Assembly: GCA_045612305.1 (NCBI GenBank)
Contig: JAZKYU010000006.1
Location: 1 to 64,000 of the forward strand
Reading direction: 5' to 3'
From: HGM04593 sp045612305
GTDB lineage: Bacteria; Bacteroidota; Bacteroidia; Bacteroidales; Bacteroidaceae
Length of the DNA: 64,000 bases
Positions 1 to 9,388 of the stretch are shown here, piece after piece. A program made the translations under genes and the position numbers. The notes below the pieces were generated by a model that made no database searches, had not been told where the DNA came from, and was given only the letters and a program-made list of their open reading frames with translations. Position 1 is the stretch's first letter. Each line of letters starts with the position of its first letter.

Positions 1-12
1 AAACAAGTGTCA

Positions 13-104
13 AAGTTTTTGGGGAAAAGCGAGGACCTAGCGAGGTATGCCGCTATATTTTCTACAAAGCGCAATACCGAGCGCTTCCGGAGCCCCAAAA
101 ACTT
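13..104. other. Long imperfect inverted repeat, noncoding left edge
   Basis: A perfect 12-bp inverted repeat (AAGTTTTTGGGG at 13-24, CCCCAAAAACTT at 93-104) closes an imperfect hairpin of about 92 nt. Inner helices AAGCG/CGCTT and GGTAT/ATACC occur in the right nested order. No plausible coding frame covers it. It could be a structured RNA, a MITE-like element or a leader outside any gene visible here. I do not recognise a known RNA family. Confidence 0.4.
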
Positions 105-121
105 CAACTATGTTTTTCGTT

Positions 122-240
122 AAAAAAGCGCCCTATGCGCAGAGCTCTTTGCTCCTTTCTGTCGGCACAGAAAGGAGGTTAAAGAAAATATAAATAGTAA
201 CCGCCCAATAACACCGAGAATTTGAGTTAAGGGCTTTTTT
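122..240 (+). other. Possible structured RNA ending in a T tract
   Basis: A perfect 11-bp hairpin (CTCCTTTCTGT 152-162, loop CGGC, ACAGAAAGGAG 167-177) sits inside a longer pairing of AAAAAAGCGCCCT (about 122-134) with AGGGCTTTTTT (about 229-240). The right end has the GC-then-T-run look of an intrinsic terminator on the plus strand. With 13-104 this fills the first 290 bases, where no gene is visible. The function is unknown; a small RNA is one reading. Confidence 0.3.
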
Positions 241-292
241 CCTCCTCTAGAGTTTGCAGGTGAACCAGTAAAATAAAGTTTGTGTACAACAT

Positions 293-325
293 AAAAAGGT
301 GCTCCCGGTTAAGGAGCACCTTTTT
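293..325. terminator. Intrinsic terminator, bidirectional
   Basis: Perfect 13-bp stem: AAAAAGGTGCTCC (293-305), 7-nt loop, GGAGCACCTTTTT (313-325), with a T tract on either strand. It lies 25 bases past the stop of the minus-strand GH84 gene and should end that operon. Confidence 0.85.
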
Positions 326-350
326 ATATATATAAGGTAAAGAGAGGGGG

Positions 351-2576
351 TTATCTCTTTACAAACTTAAAGTTCTTGAAGTAAACCTGCTGCTCTACAC
401 CGCTTATGTTTGTGATGCGAAGTGCGCTTGCGGTCATACCACCAAGTTCGTTGCCGGTGTGGATAACGGGGTCGTTGTCGGAATAGTGGAGGAGAGAAAC
501 CTCGCGCCAGCTACCGTTTACAAGCAACTCAAGTTTGAAGTTCTTTGCTACGCCGTTCACGCCAAAGTTAAAGTCCATACCCTGGAAGGTGATGGCACGG
601 TCGCTCTCTACAACAAACTCGCCGTCGGCTTGCCAGTTAATAACTTCGAGAGCCGATGCTACGGTTACATCGCTGCCGCGCACGCTCACGGGGAGCAAGG
701 CAAGCTGTTTCACAGTAGACTTAACCTTGAAGGGGTTGTAGTCGGCCGATACCTCGAGTGCTGTGCCGTTTATTTTGTTGTATGCCTCTGTTGCTTGCGT
801 AAAGAGAGTGTTGAGTGTGGGCAACATCACTTTTGTTCCAAGCTTGATACCTGTCTGGTAGGGGTGGAGCATTGCTTTGTCGTTCTCGTTGTTGTACATC
901 TGCTTCTGTATAGAACGTGCCTGCGCGTAGAGGTTCTCGAAGTTCTGGAAACTGTACTCTTTGCTCTTCTTTTCGGCTACCTCTTTCATTTTGCACACGG
1001 TGTTACCATACTCGGCAAGGAGCTTGCCTTGCAAGAGCCAGGGACGGAGCTCGTGTATGAGCTGGGGGTTGTTCTCGTCTACAAGCAAGAGGTCGCAAGC
1101 AAGGTTAAGTTCTGCACATTTTTGTGCTATGGCCTCTATAGCCTCGTTGTTGCCCTTGATGGCATCGTCGGCCACTTGTTTCATCTCCTCACCCTCTTCG
1201 CGACGGAAACCGTGGCCGTTGGGGCCGAGGTCTTTGTTGTAGAGGGCAAAAGTTTTGAGCGCCTCATAGTTGCTGGGCAGGATGCTGCGGAGGCTCTTTT
1301 CCCAGTTGCTCTCGTAGTTGTAGTTTTCCATAGACCAGCAGTAGTCGGCTATACCGTAGAGGCTTATTTTTGATGTTTCGGCATACTCCATGGGGTTGCT
1401 TACAAAGCCCGATACGAGGGGTGCGATGTCGAGGCCGTTGCCGTAAAGGGGGCCCATGAGCATGTGGTCGCGCACAAAGTCGTTCACGGGGAAGTTGAGC
1501 CAGATGTAGGCCTTGCGCTGTATGCGCTCGTTAATCCACTCCATAGTTCCCTTATCGATGCAGGCAACAACGGAGTTTCCTGTCCACATAATCTCGATGC
1601 CTTGGTTCATATTTGCACCGAGGGTGCGGAGGTAGCCTTTCTGCTCGTTGGCCCAGCCGCGGTTATACTCGGTGGGGCACATAATGAGGGGCGCTACATC
1701 TTTTTTCTTCTGTATGAAGTTGTTGTCTACATAGTTGAGCAACTCGGCCTGTTTGTCGGCCTTTGTGCCCTCGCCCCAGATGTCGTCGAAGAAGACTGCG
1801 AAGGCACGTACGCCCAAGTCGTACATCTTCTCAAGTTTGGCAACAAGAGCGTCGCGGTCCTCGGGTGTCCATTTGATATCAACGCCCGGGTGTATAGCCC
1901 AGTAGAAGTTTACATAGTTTTTCTTTGCAATCTCTACAAGCTCGGTGATGCGCTTTGCCTCGGCTTCGGGGTAAGGAACGCGCCACTTGTCACGGTGCCA
2001 GGGGTCGTCCTTGGGGCCGTAGATGTAAACGTTCATCTTGTTCTTGCCATAGAACTCGAGCTGACTGATGCGTGCTGCGTGGCTCCAGGGTGTGCCGTAG
2101 AAGCCCTCAACGGTACCGCGGAAGGGAACATCGGGCCAGTCGGCTACGGCAACTTCGTCATATGTGCCACCCTCGATGTGCTGAAGGAGCGACTGAACGC
2201 CGTAGAAAAGGCCACGCTCGTCGCTACCGGCAATCACCACCCCATCTTTTGAGATTTTGAGGTAGTAGCCCTCGGCCTGTTCGGGGATATACTTACGGTA
2301 TTTCTTAACCTCTTTATCGCCCTTTACACCAAGTGTTACTTTGTACTTTTGTTTGGGTGCAATCTCGGGCTTTGCCTGTTTGATGGCCTCGCCGATGTAT
2401 CCGTTTTTGTACTTGTCGGCAGCCACAATAGTCCACTTTGCGGGAACATCGTACCAAACTTCGGCAGGAGCCCACAGAATTTTCTTCCATCGGGGGTTCT
2501 CGGTCCAATAGGCGGCTTGCAATGTGCATAATGCTGTTATAAGCAATATGCCAAATGTTAAAAATCTCTTGTTCAT
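351..2576 (-). CDS. Secreted GH84 beta-N-acetylglucosaminidase
   Basis: A 741-residue secreted enzyme predicted to remove beta-linked N-acetylglucosamine (O-GlcNAcase/hyaluronidase-type family GH84) by substrate-assisted catalysis. Residues 1-21 form a signal peptide. Residues 25-145 resemble the N-terminal GH20b-like domain. The catalytic barrel follows, with VEGFYGTPW near 156-164 and the catalytic Asp pair at 264-265 in FFDDIWGEG, equivalent to the DD pair of the characterised Bacteroides thetaiotaomicron enzyme. The C-terminal part (about 590-741) is probably helical and carbohydrate-binding. It is the last gene of a run with the porin-like gene 21 bases upstream and the DASS transporter before that. 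There is no sorting tail, so it is probably periplasmic or surface-associated by another route. The family call is firm; the natural substrate is inferred. Confidence 0.9.
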   Translation of the reverse strand: MNKRFLTFGILLITALCTLQAAYWTENPRWKKILWAPAEVWYDVPAKWTIVAADKYKNGYIGEAIKQAKPEIAPKQKYKVTLGVKGDKEVKKYRKYIPEQAEGYYLKISKDGVVIAGSDERGLFYGVQSLLQHIEGGTYDEVAVADWPDVPFRGTVEGFYGTPWSHAARISQLEFYGKNKMNVYIYGPKDDPWHRDKWRVPYPEAEAKRITELVEIAKKNYVNFYWAIHPGVDIKWTPEDRDALVAKLEKMYDLGVRAFAVFFDDIWGEGTKADKQAELLNYVDNNFIQKKKDVAPLIMCPTEYNRGWANEQKGYLRTLGANMNQGIEIMWTGNSVVACIDKGTMEWINERIQRKAYIWLNFPVNDFVRDHMLMGPLYGNGLDIAPLVSGFVSNPMEYAETSKISLYGIADYCWSMENYNYESNWEKSLRSILPSNYEALKTFALYNKDLGPNGHGFRREEGEEMKQVADDAIKGNNEAIEAIAQKCAELNLACDLLLVDENNPQLIHELRPWLLQGKLLAEYGNTVCKMKEVAEKKSKEYSFQNFENLYAQARSIQKQMYNNENDKAMLHPYQTGIKLGTKVMLPTLNTLFTQATEAYNKINGTALEVSADYNPFKVKSTVKQLALLPVSVRGSDVTVASALEVINWQADGEFVVESDRAITFQGMDFNFGVNGVAKNFKLELLVNGSWREVSLLHYSDNDPVIHTGNELGGMTASALRITNISGVEQQVYFKNFKFVKR

Positions 2577-2597
2577 AGTCGTCTATAAATATTTAAA

Positions 2598-3839
2598 TTA
2601 GAAATTATATCGTAGCATAGCGCAGATGCGGTGGTTTGTAACGCGGTGCATATCCTCGACTTTGTATTTATTGTCGGCTGTGCCGTAGCCCACAGTGGTG
2701 GGGTTGTATTCAAGGCCCAAAGAGAGGGCGTTGTGTGTGTAGAGTACGCTGGGTGCTATGCGCCATATGTAGCCTGCATTCTTTTGGCCACGCATATATA
2801 TTTCGCCAACAATTTCATCGCTACAGCCGAGGTTTTTGGTGTATCCGGCAAAGAGGCAGTAGGTGAAGAAGCCTTTTTTCACTTTGTGCTTGTAGGTTAT
2901 GTCCATCCAGCCGGCGATGCTGCGCAAGGGGCTGTACTCCTGCTCGCCGTTCTCTTTTATCTTTGTTACGGCATAACCGCTTATCATGTTCAGGTGGCCT
3001 GCGTTCTCGGCATATGTGATGCGGCCTTTTACGCCAAAATTACCGCTTTTGTAAGATGCAAAGATTGTGGGCGAGAATGTAACGATGCTCTCGTCTACCT
3101 TCACCTTGCCGCCGTCGGCGTCGGTGTGCATAGTGCGGGGCTTGAGGGTGAGAATATCCACGCCTGCACCAGCCTGGAATTTTTTACCCTTGTACATCGC
3201 TTGGAAGTATAGCTCGGGAACTACGGCGTCACGCGCGTAGTCGAACACGCTTCCGGCGGGGCCAGGCGATGTATATTGGTACTGGTAGAGTGCGGTAGCT
3301 GTGAGGGTGTAGTTCTTTATGCGATAGTCGTAACGCACCTGGGGGGTACGGCTAAAGGGGGTGAAGGGGGCGCCTGTCTCGAGTGTGAAGACATCGGGCA
3401 TCATATCGCCCATCATAGGGTGCCAGGCCTGTCCCACAAGAACATCGTGCTTCTCCCACGCCATCTTGGCGTATGCCTGGCGTATGCGGAACACAGTGTT
3501 GCTTGTGCCGAAACCTGCAAAGTCGGCCTCTATTTTAGCCGATGTTTTTGCGCCCAAAAATTCGGGACCGGTTATGTTCAATCCCAAACGGGTGGTGATG
3601 CTAAGGAGCATCATATTGCTTTTCTCGTTAAGGTCGTCGCCATATTTGTCTTTGTCCCAGTCCTTGGGCATATAATAGAACTGCTCGCTGTTCGACGTGT
3701 AGCTCTCGCGGTTGTCGTAGCAGGCGTAGTTTCTTATAAAACCATAAAGTTTTATTTTAACTTGGTCTAGGGCACTGCTTTGCGCTTGGCTACCAAGTGC
3801 GATACAAGCAAGTGATGCGATTAAAAATAACTTTTTCAT
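2598..3839 (-). CDS. Outer-membrane porin-like beta-barrel protein
   Basis: 413 residues with a clear signal peptide ending near AQA (19-20), then alternating amphipathic strands and a C-terminal Phe (LRYNF), typical of outer-membrane barrels. The start QVKIKLYGFIRNYACYDNRE and the repeated aromatic strand ends resemble DcaP/porin-type families of Bacteroidetes. It lies between a DASS transporter and a GH84 enzyme, with about 21-base gaps on each side, so the three are probably cotranscribed. The likely role is passive uptake of a small anionic or sugar-derived substrate across the outer membrane, but the substrate cannot be read from the sequence. Confidence 0.65.
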   Translation of the reverse strand: MKKLFLIASLACIALGSQAQSSALDQVKIKLYGFIRNYACYDNRESYTSNSEQFYYMPKDWDKDKYGDDLNEKSNMMLLSITTRLGLNITGPEFLGAKTSAKIEADFAGFGTSNTVFRIRQAYAKMAWEKHDVLVGQAWHPMMGDMMPDVFTLETGAPFTPFSRTPQVRYDYRIKNYTLTATALYQYQYTSPGPAGSVFDYARDAVVPELYFQAMYKGKKFQAGAGVDILTLKPRTMHTDADGGKVKVDESIVTFSPTIFASYKSGNFGVKGRITYAENAGHLNMISGYAVTKIKENGEQEYSPLRSIAGWMDITYKHKVKKGFFTYCLFAGYTKNLGCSDEIVGEIYMRGQKNAGYIWRIAPSVLYTHNALSLGLEYNPTTVGYGTADNKYKVEDMHRVTNHRICAMLRYNF

Positions 3840-3860
3840 AGCTTTTGTATTTTTTGTTTT

Positions 3861-5342
3861 TTATGCAAAGTATCCTGTTTTTCCCACAATAATTATGAGT
3901 GCGTATCCTATGATGAGCGATATAACTCCTACAATTACACCCACGCGCAACATCTGCGACGATTTTATGAGCCCTGTAGAGTGGGCTATCGCGTTGGGCG
4001 GTGTGCTTATAGGTAGCGCCATAGCAAACGAAGCCGAAAGCGCTACGCCTATGAGCAAGGTGCCTATGCCACCAAGTTCTCCAAGTGAGGGCCCCATACC
4101 ACGTCCCACGGCTGCAAGTATGGGCACCATGAGTGCTGTTGCCGCCGAGTTCGATATAAAGGTCGACAAAATCCAGCATATGATGCCACTGCCCAGCATA
4201 ATGAGTAGTGCGGGCCATTTGTCGAATGGTATAGCGTTCACTAACGTGCTTGCAAGGCCTGTTTTGTCCATAGCCACGCCCAAGGCGAAACCACCTGCAA
4301 CCATCCACAAGCAGGCCCAGTCTATATCTTTAAGGTCTTTCGATTTTATTATGCGTGTGATGGAAAACACACCTATGGGTATGAGCGCTACAACATAAGA
4401 GTTTATGCCCACCACCTTTTCGAACATCCACAAAAGTATGGTTACAGCAAGCGTAGCGTATATAACGGTGGTGCGCCACCCTTTCTTTGCACCGCCGTCG
4501 ATGCGCAGGTGTATCTTCTTTGCTGTAAAGGGGTGGAGTATTCTAAGCAGAGCCCACGCGATGATGAGGATAACAAGCATAAGAGGTGTCATAATTGCCA
4601 TCCAGTCGCCGAAGCCTATCCCCAAGTTAAGGCCGCTTGTGTCGTTGAGGTAGCCCAAGGCTATGCCGTTGGGCGGTGTGCCTATAGGGGTTGCTATACC
4701 GCCGATGTTGGCTCCGATGGGTATAGCGAGCGCAAGCGCCACGCACCCTTTCTCTTCTTTGGGTAGCGAGCGTAGCACGGGTGCCAGGAAGGTGAGCATC
4801 ATAGCAGCCGTGGCGGTGTTGCTCACAAACATTGAAAATATTGCGGTTACAAGTATAAAGCCCAAGAGCACTATGTGCGGTTTTGTGCCGAAGGGTTTCA
4901 GCATAGCTCGTGCAAGGGTTATGTCGACCCCGCTTTTCGATGCTACAAGCGCAAGTACAAAACCGCCTAAGAAGAGCATCACAGTTTGGTCGGCGAAGGT
5001 GCCCATAATAACCTTGTAGCCCACAAGCTGGCTACGATTTATCTCGTCGAGCCCATCGATGAGCGGTGTTATGGCGCTTGTCGATATTGTGAGCAGGGAG
5101 ATAACAATTATCAGCAGAGAGGTTGTCCACGCAGGTACAGCCTCGAAAATCCACATAAGCGCAGCCCACACGAAGATTGCTATGACGCGTTGTTGTATTA
5201 GGGTTAGCCCTGCGATGTTGTAAACCTCGGTGGGCAGGGTTGCCAAAACAATCCCTATGAGCGAAATTAACGCTACCTTTATGTAACGGTTGTATCTCTT
5301 TAAAAACCTAATTACTCCGTTGTTGCGCAGTTTGTCTTTCAT
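3861..5342 (-). CDS. DASS (SLC13) family sodium/anion symporter
   Basis: A 493-residue inner-membrane carrier of the divalent anion:sodium symporter family, which imports di- and tricarboxylates or sulfate with Na+. Both halves of the inverted-repeat fold show the family SNT-type hairpin motifs: SNTATAA at 174-180 and SNSAATA at 397-403. Each is followed by a glycine/proline-rich substrate loop (IGTPPNG about 220-226, ISTPPNA about 445-451). The N-terminal basic segment is cytoplasmic. It is first in the putative operon with the porin-like and GH84 genes and divergent from thioredoxin. The exact anion is unknown. Confidence 0.85.
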   Translation of the reverse strand: MKDKLRNNGVIRFLKRYNRYIKVALISLIGIVLATLPTEVYNIAGLTLIQQRVIAIFVWAALMWIFEAVPAWTTSLLIIVISLLTISTSAITPLIDGLDEINRSQLVGYKVIMGTFADQTVMLFLGGFVLALVASKSGVDITLARAMLKPFGTKPHIVLLGFILVTAIFSMFVSNTATAAMMLTFLAPVLRSLPKEEKGCVALALAIPIGANIGGIATPIGTPPNGIALGYLNDTSGLNLGIGFGDWMAIMTPLMLVILIIAWALLRILHPFTAKKIHLRIDGGAKKGWRTTVIYATLAVTILLWMFEKVVGINSYVVALIPIGVFSITRIIKSKDLKDIDWACLWMVAGGFALGVAMDKTGLASTLVNAIPFDKWPALLIMLGSGIICWILSTFISNSAATALMVPILAAVGRGMGPSLGELGGIGTLLIGVALSASFAMALPISTPPNAIAHSTGLIKSSQMLRVGVIVGVISLIIGYALIIIVGKTGYFA

Positions 5343-5389
5343 AACTAGCTCCTGTGTTGCTTGTGAAATTTTTAAAACTTCGGCTAATT

Positions 5390-5401
5390 TACTTTAAAGT
5401 A
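5390..5401. promoter_or_regulatory. 12-bp palindrome upstream of DASS operon
   Basis: TACTTTAAAGTA is a perfect 12-bp palindrome, with a second half TTTAAAGTA at 5402-5410. It lies 48-68 bases upstream of the DASS start in the divergent region shared with thioredoxin. It could be an operator or part of an AT-rich promoter; no regulator can be assigned. Confidence 0.3.
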
Positions 5402-5442
5402 TTTAAAGTATCAAAAAAGTGTCTTCTTTTTCTTGCCTTAAA

Positions 5443-5473
5443 TTTGTTTTTGTTGCACTAGCGAGTACTTTTT
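5443..5473 (+). promoter_or_regulatory. Candidate promoter of thioredoxin gene
   Basis: TTTG (5443-5446), a 19-base spacer, then TACTTTTT (5466-5473), one mismatch from TAnnTTTG. Transcription would start near 5480, about 23 bases before the ATG. Confidence 0.4.
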
Positions 5474-5502
5474 TGTTTTAATCCCCTCAAAACTTTAGTT
5501 TT

Positions 5503-5859
5503 ATGGCAACAATTTCTTTGAATAAAGAGCAGTTTTTTAAAAAAGTGGGCGAGAAGGCGTCGGGCTCCTCGGTTTTTGAGTTTTTGGGCCGCAAACCTGC
5601 TGTTATAGACTTTTATGCCGAGTGGTGTCAGCCTTGCCGTATGGTTGCTCCCGTGATTGAAGAACTGTCGGAAACTTTCGATGGAAAGGTCGATTTTTAC
5701 AAGGTGAACGTGGATGAGGAGAACGAGCTGTCGGCTTTGTTCGACATACGCTCTATCCCCACGCTACTGTTTGTGACAGCAGGTGGCGAGGTGCGTCGTT
5801 ACACGGGCGCTGTGCCACGTGCAAGGCTCAAGGAATTGGTCTTGGAGCTATTTGAATAG
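5503..5859 (+). CDS. trxA: Thioredoxin
   Basis: A 118-residue cytoplasmic thiol-disulfide oxidoreductase with one thioredoxin fold and no signal peptide. The active site is WCQPC at 41-45, with Gln replacing the usual Gly of WCGPC. The cis-proline is P86 in SIPTLLF. The length is slightly above the usual 105-110 because of a longer N-terminus. It is monocistronic and converges on the nuclease gene with only 7 bases between stop codons. The WCQPC variant may change the redox potential; the family call is secure. Confidence 0.92.
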   Translation: MATISLNKEQFFKKVGEKASGSSVFEFLGRKPAVIDFYAEWCQPCRMVAPVIEELSETFDGKVDFYKVNVDEENELSALFDIRSIPTLLFVTAGGEVRRYTGAVPRARLKELVLELFE

Positions 5860-5866
5860 AGCGAGT

Positions 5867-6697
5867 TTACTTTGTAATACCCCAAAAAGCTGTGCTGTAG
5901 GTGGCTTCGGCCTTAGTTTCTGTAGAGTCGGGCAGGGCGGCGAAAAAGTCGATGTTTGTAATCTTTTCAACCTCGTCGACACTGCGCACGCACTCTTTTA
6001 GAGTTTTTTTGCCGGCTTTGTTCTCGCATATGAAGCCTATGGTGCGGTAGGTGCCCCTGTAGTCCGATAATAGAACTTTAAAGAAGGCATTGGGCACCTG
6101 TACCTTGTTTTTACCGATGCTTTTTGCAGTTTTCCCGTAGAAGATGGGGCCGGTAACTATTATCACCTTGCCGTATAGCTCGGCTTTGTCGCGGCAAAGT
6201 TCTTCGAGCTTTTTCCACGTTCCGCGGTTTAGTTGCTTGTTTTGCGGCGACACGTTGCTAAGGTAGAAACTCTCCTCCATCGCTTGGCGGCTCCACTTCA
6301 TATCGGCGGCGGGGGCAAGGTGTCCTCTATCCCAGCCCGACTTTTTGTAGTCGTCGTCGACGGCTTGTGTGCCTTTTACAAGGGGGTCGGGGCTGAAACC
6401 TTCGCCTCTCTCAACAACGCCTGCAACCTCCTCGTCGGTAAGCTCGTAGCCCACCCAGTTGGCGTTTCTTGTACTGTTGTTATAAGAGAGTGTGTAGCCT
6501 ATGTGCTTTATAATCTGGCTCTTGACGCCGTCGGCAGTTTGGGCGATTGTGAGCTCCTCGGCGTTTTGCGTGCTGGGGGTGCTTGTGCCTGCAGGGGCTA
6601 TGTAACGGCTCAAAAACAGGCCCACAAGGAGTATGGCTACAAAGGCCAAGAGCTTGTTGGGAGCTTTCTTGTTTTTCTTCTTTTTGTTCTTTGCCAT
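5867..6697 (-). CDS. DNA/RNA non-specific endonuclease (NUC1 family)
   Basis: 276 residues from the ATG at 6697; an upstream in-frame ATG at 6727 would add only ten unlikely residues. A Lys-rich N-terminus is followed by a single hydrophobic segment (about 16-31), which acts as a signal anchor or uncleaved signal, so the enzyme is periplasmic or secreted. The beta-beta-alpha-Me active site is visible: DRGH at 123-126 with His126 as base, then SNVSPQ, Asn157 and Glu165 at the Mg-binding positions of Serratia-type nucleases. It cleaves DNA and RNA without sequence specificity and may scavenge nucleotides. It follows the GH95 gene after about 48 bases and may share its transcript. Confidence 0.88.
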   Translation of the reverse strand: MAKNKKKKNKKAPNKLLAFVAILLVGLFLSRYIAPAGTSTPSTQNAEELTIAQTADGVKSQIIKHIGYTLSYNNSTRNANWVGYELTDEEVAGVVERGEGFSPDPLVKGTQAVDDDYKKSGWDRGHLAPAADMKWSRQAMEESFYLSNVSPQNKQLNRGTWKKLEELCRDKAELYGKVIIVTGPIFYGKTAKSIGKNKVQVPNAFFKVLLSDYRGTYRTIGFICENKAGKKTLKECVRSVDEVEKITNIDFFAALPDSTETKAEATYSTAFWGITK

Positions 6698-6745
6698 AGT
6701 GTATGTGCAAGAGCAGCAGGCTGGCACCTGCTGCTCTGTGTCGTT

Positions 6746-9250
6746 TTATGCTTTTTTAAGTTTGTCGCCCGAGAGTATAACCTTGTAGCTCTTGCCCTTT
6801 CTTGTACCGAAAGAGAGTGTGCTGTCTCCGTATCGCAGGTTGCATCTCTCGCCTTTTTTCGATTTTATTAAAATCTCTGCAGGCTTGCCCTCTTTCCACA
6901 CAAGGTCTATCTCGAAGCCACCCTTTGCACAGATACCTTTGAGCGTTCCATCTTCCCAGGCGTCGGGCAGGGCGGGGAGTATGTGTATGAAGCCCATATG
7001 GCTCTGTATGAGCATCTCGGTGATACCTGCTGTGCCGCCAAAGTTTCCGTCGATTTGGAAGGGGGCGTGGGTGTCCCACAGGTTGTCGAGCGTGCCGTTT
7101 TTCAACAGGTTGCCAAAGAGGGTGTAGGCATGGTTGCCGTCGTGCAGGCGTGCCCACTGATTAAGTTTCCAGCCCATAGACCAGCCGGTTGCGCCGTCGC
7201 CGCGGTGTACAAGCACTATCTTAGAGGCTTCGGCAAGCTCGGGGGTGGTGACGGGCGATATTGTGTGCCCAGGGTGCAAACCAAAGAGGTGGTTTACGTG
7301 GCGGTGTTGGTCGTTGGGGTCGTCTATGTCTTTGCTCCACTCGAGCAACTGTCCGTAGCGGCCTGTTTGGTAGGGCACGAGGTTGTCGAGCACGTGCTTC
7401 CACTCTTTTTGTAGAGCTTTGTCGGTGCCGAGTGTTTGTGCGGCTTTTATGGCGTCGAGCAAAATTTCACGTACCACCGCGTGAACAAATGTTGCGCCTT
7501 GGTCTATGGGGCCGTGCTCGGGCGATGTAGAGGGTGCGGCGGTGTAGCTGCCGTCGTCGCGCTTCCACAAGTAGTCCATCGCAAATATTGCGCTACTCTT
7601 TATAATGTCGTAACCTGTCTCTTTGAGGAACTTTTTGTCGCGTGTGTAGTCGTAGTAGTCCCAAACGTGTGTTGCGAGCCAAGGGCCTGCCATAGGGTTG
7701 AAATTCCACGACATATCTTGGCTTATGAGGGGGGCTGTGAAGCCGAAGATGTTGCTCGATATGCTAGCTGTCCATCCGCGTGCGCCGAAGTATGCTTTTG
7801 CGGTGACTTCGCCTGGCTTTATGAGGGTTTTAATAAAATCGACAAGCGGCATAACGCACTCTTGGAGGTTGGTTGCGCAGGCGGGCCAGTAGTTCATCTG
7901 CAGGTTTATGTTGTTGTGGTAGTCTACGCGCCAAGGGCCGTCGACGTTGTTGTGCCACATACCTTGCAGGTTGGCGGGCATATTGCCGGGGCGTGAGCTT
8001 GAGATAAGGAGGTAGCGGCCAAACTGGAAGTACAGCTCCTCGAGCCCAAAGTCGGGCTTGCCTGTGCGGTAGCTTTTGAGGCGTTTGTTTGTGGGTAGGT
8101 TTGCCACGCCCGGGAACTCAAGTGTGGTGGGGGCGTTGGGGTTTATGTCGAGGCTTACACGGCCAAAGAGCGATGTGTAGTCCTCGTAGTGCTCTTTAAA
8201 GAGTTCGTCGTAACCCTTTGCGAGGGCGTTTTTCATCCACGCTTCGGTGGTTTCGTTGGGGTTTACGCCTACATAGGTTTTGGGGTCTTTAAAGTCGGGG
8301 TCGAAGTTTATTTTGTAGTCGGTGTCGGCTGTGATGAAGAAGCACACCTCGTCGGCGTTGTTTATGATTATCTTGCCGTCTTCAACTTTGGTTGAGCCGC
8401 CTTGTGCCACAGCTTTTACTCTAACGGTGTACTGCATACCGTTGTTGTCGAGCGTTGCGCGGAAGATGAGGCTGCCCTCGCCGTCGCTCTCGAGTGTTCC
8501 CTCCGACACGGGGTTGGGGGCGTAGCTCAAGGTGAGGTTTTGTGCTCCTTTTTTGCTTGCGCTGTATCGCATAGCGAGCACGTTTGCGGGGTACGATACA
8601 AAGTATTTGCGCTCATAGAGGGTGTTGTCTTTGCTGTATTGCACTACAGCAAGAGCCGAGTCGAGCGAGAGTGCACGTCTGTAGTTGCTCAAGCCGTCGG
8701 TGCTGTGCCCTGTCTCTATGTAAAACTCTCCCATAGTGGTGAAGTTTCCGAAACGGAAGGGCTTCTCGCCGTAATACTCGTAGGAAGCTGTGCTGTTGAA
8801 GTTCTCGCGTGTGAGCTTGGCTGCTTTTGCTTCGTCGCCGTCGATGAAGGCCTGGCGTATATCGTCGAGCAGGTGAGCCGACTCTTTGTTTACGTTCCAA
8901 TAATAGTCGGCACCGCCCGATGTGTTGGGGCCGCCACGCCACAAGGTCTTCTCGTTGAAGGTTATGCGCTCTGTCTCGAGCGAGCCAAGGATGTTTGCAC
9001 CTATACTACCGTTACCTATGGGCAGCGACTGCGACTCCCACTCTGAGTCGGCGTTGTAGTTGCCTTCGCCAGCCCACTCGGGCTTGCCTTTTCCCACCCA
9101 GAGGTCGGGGCGGCCGCCGTACCAAATGCAGCGTCCTTTAAGTGTTGTAGGTTGGTCGAACCACACGGAAAGACCGCGTGTGTAGTCTGCTTGTGCTTGC
9201 GCAAGGAGTGTTGCCGATAGTGCAACGATTAAAAAGAGGCTTTTTTTCAT
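6746..9250 (-). CDS. Secreted GH95 alpha-L-fucosidase
   Basis: 834 residues from the ATG at 9250, where a canonical signal peptide (MKKSLFLIVALSATLLAQAQ) begins; a 20-residue in-frame upstream extension is rejected. GH95 enzymes are inverting fucosidases, mostly acting on terminal alpha-1,2-fucose of H-antigen glycans, as in Bifidobacterium AfcA. The key residues are present: Asn447/Asn449 in HNNINLQMNYW, Glu578 in STSPEHGP and Asp734 in FQIDGNFGG. The order is an N-terminal beta-domain with the LPIGNG motif (76-81), an alpha/alpha barrel and a C-terminal beta-domain. An extra segment of about 45 residues (28-70) precedes LPIGNG. The family assignment is firm, but some members act on galactose. 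Confidence 0.92.
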   Translation of the reverse strand: MKKSLFLIVALSATLLAQAQADYTRGLSVWFDQPTTLKGRCIWYGGRPDLWVGKGKPEWAGEGNYNADSEWESQSLPIGNGSIGANILGSLETERITFNEKTLWRGGPNTSGGADYYWNVNKESAHLLDDIRQAFIDGDEAKAAKLTRENFNSTASYEYYGEKPFRFGNFTTMGEFYIETGHSTDGLSNYRRALSLDSALAVVQYSKDNTLYERKYFVSYPANVLAMRYSASKKGAQNLTLSYAPNPVSEGTLESDGEGSLIFRATLDNNGMQYTVRVKAVAQGGSTKVEDGKIIINNADEVCFFITADTDYKINFDPDFKDPKTYVGVNPNETTEAWMKNALAKGYDELFKEHYEDYTSLFGRVSLDINPNAPTTLEFPGVANLPTNKRLKSYRTGKPDFGLEELYFQFGRYLLISSSRPGNMPANLQGMWHNNVDGPWRVDYHNNINLQMNYWPACATNLQECVMPLVDFIKTLIKPGEVTAKAYFGARGWTASISSNIFGFTAPLISQDMSWNFNPMAGPWLATHVWDYYDYTRDKKFLKETGYDIIKSSAIFAMDYLWKRDDGSYTAAPSTSPEHGPIDQGATFVHAVVREILLDAIKAAQTLGTDKALQKEWKHVLDNLVPYQTGRYGQLLEWSKDIDDPNDQHRHVNHLFGLHPGHTISPVTTPELAEASKIVLVHRGDGATGWSMGWKLNQWARLHDGNHAYTLFGNLLKNGTLDNLWDTHAPFQIDGNFGGTAGITEMLIQSHMGFIHILPALPDAWEDGTLKGICAKGGFEIDLVWKEGKPAEILIKSKKGERCNLRYGDSTLSFGTRKGKSYKVILSGDKLKKA

Positions 9251-9335
9251 TTTTGGTAATAATTTATACTGCGAAAATACACAAAAAAGATGAATAGAAA
9301 AAAAATACATCGAAATTACAATTATTTGGTTTATT

Positions 9336-9367
9336 ATTGGAACGTAAAATTCAAAAGATTATCTTTG
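9336..9367 (+). promoter_or_regulatory. Promoter of GT2 gene
   Basis: ATTG (9336-9339), 20-base spacer, and an exact TAnnTTTG element TATCTTTG (9360-9367). The predicted start near 9374 lies 15 bases before the ATG at 9389, so translation from the upstream in-frame ATG at 9290 is unlikely. Confidence 0.6.
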
Positions 9368-9388
9368 CGTTGTTCAAAATATAGATGT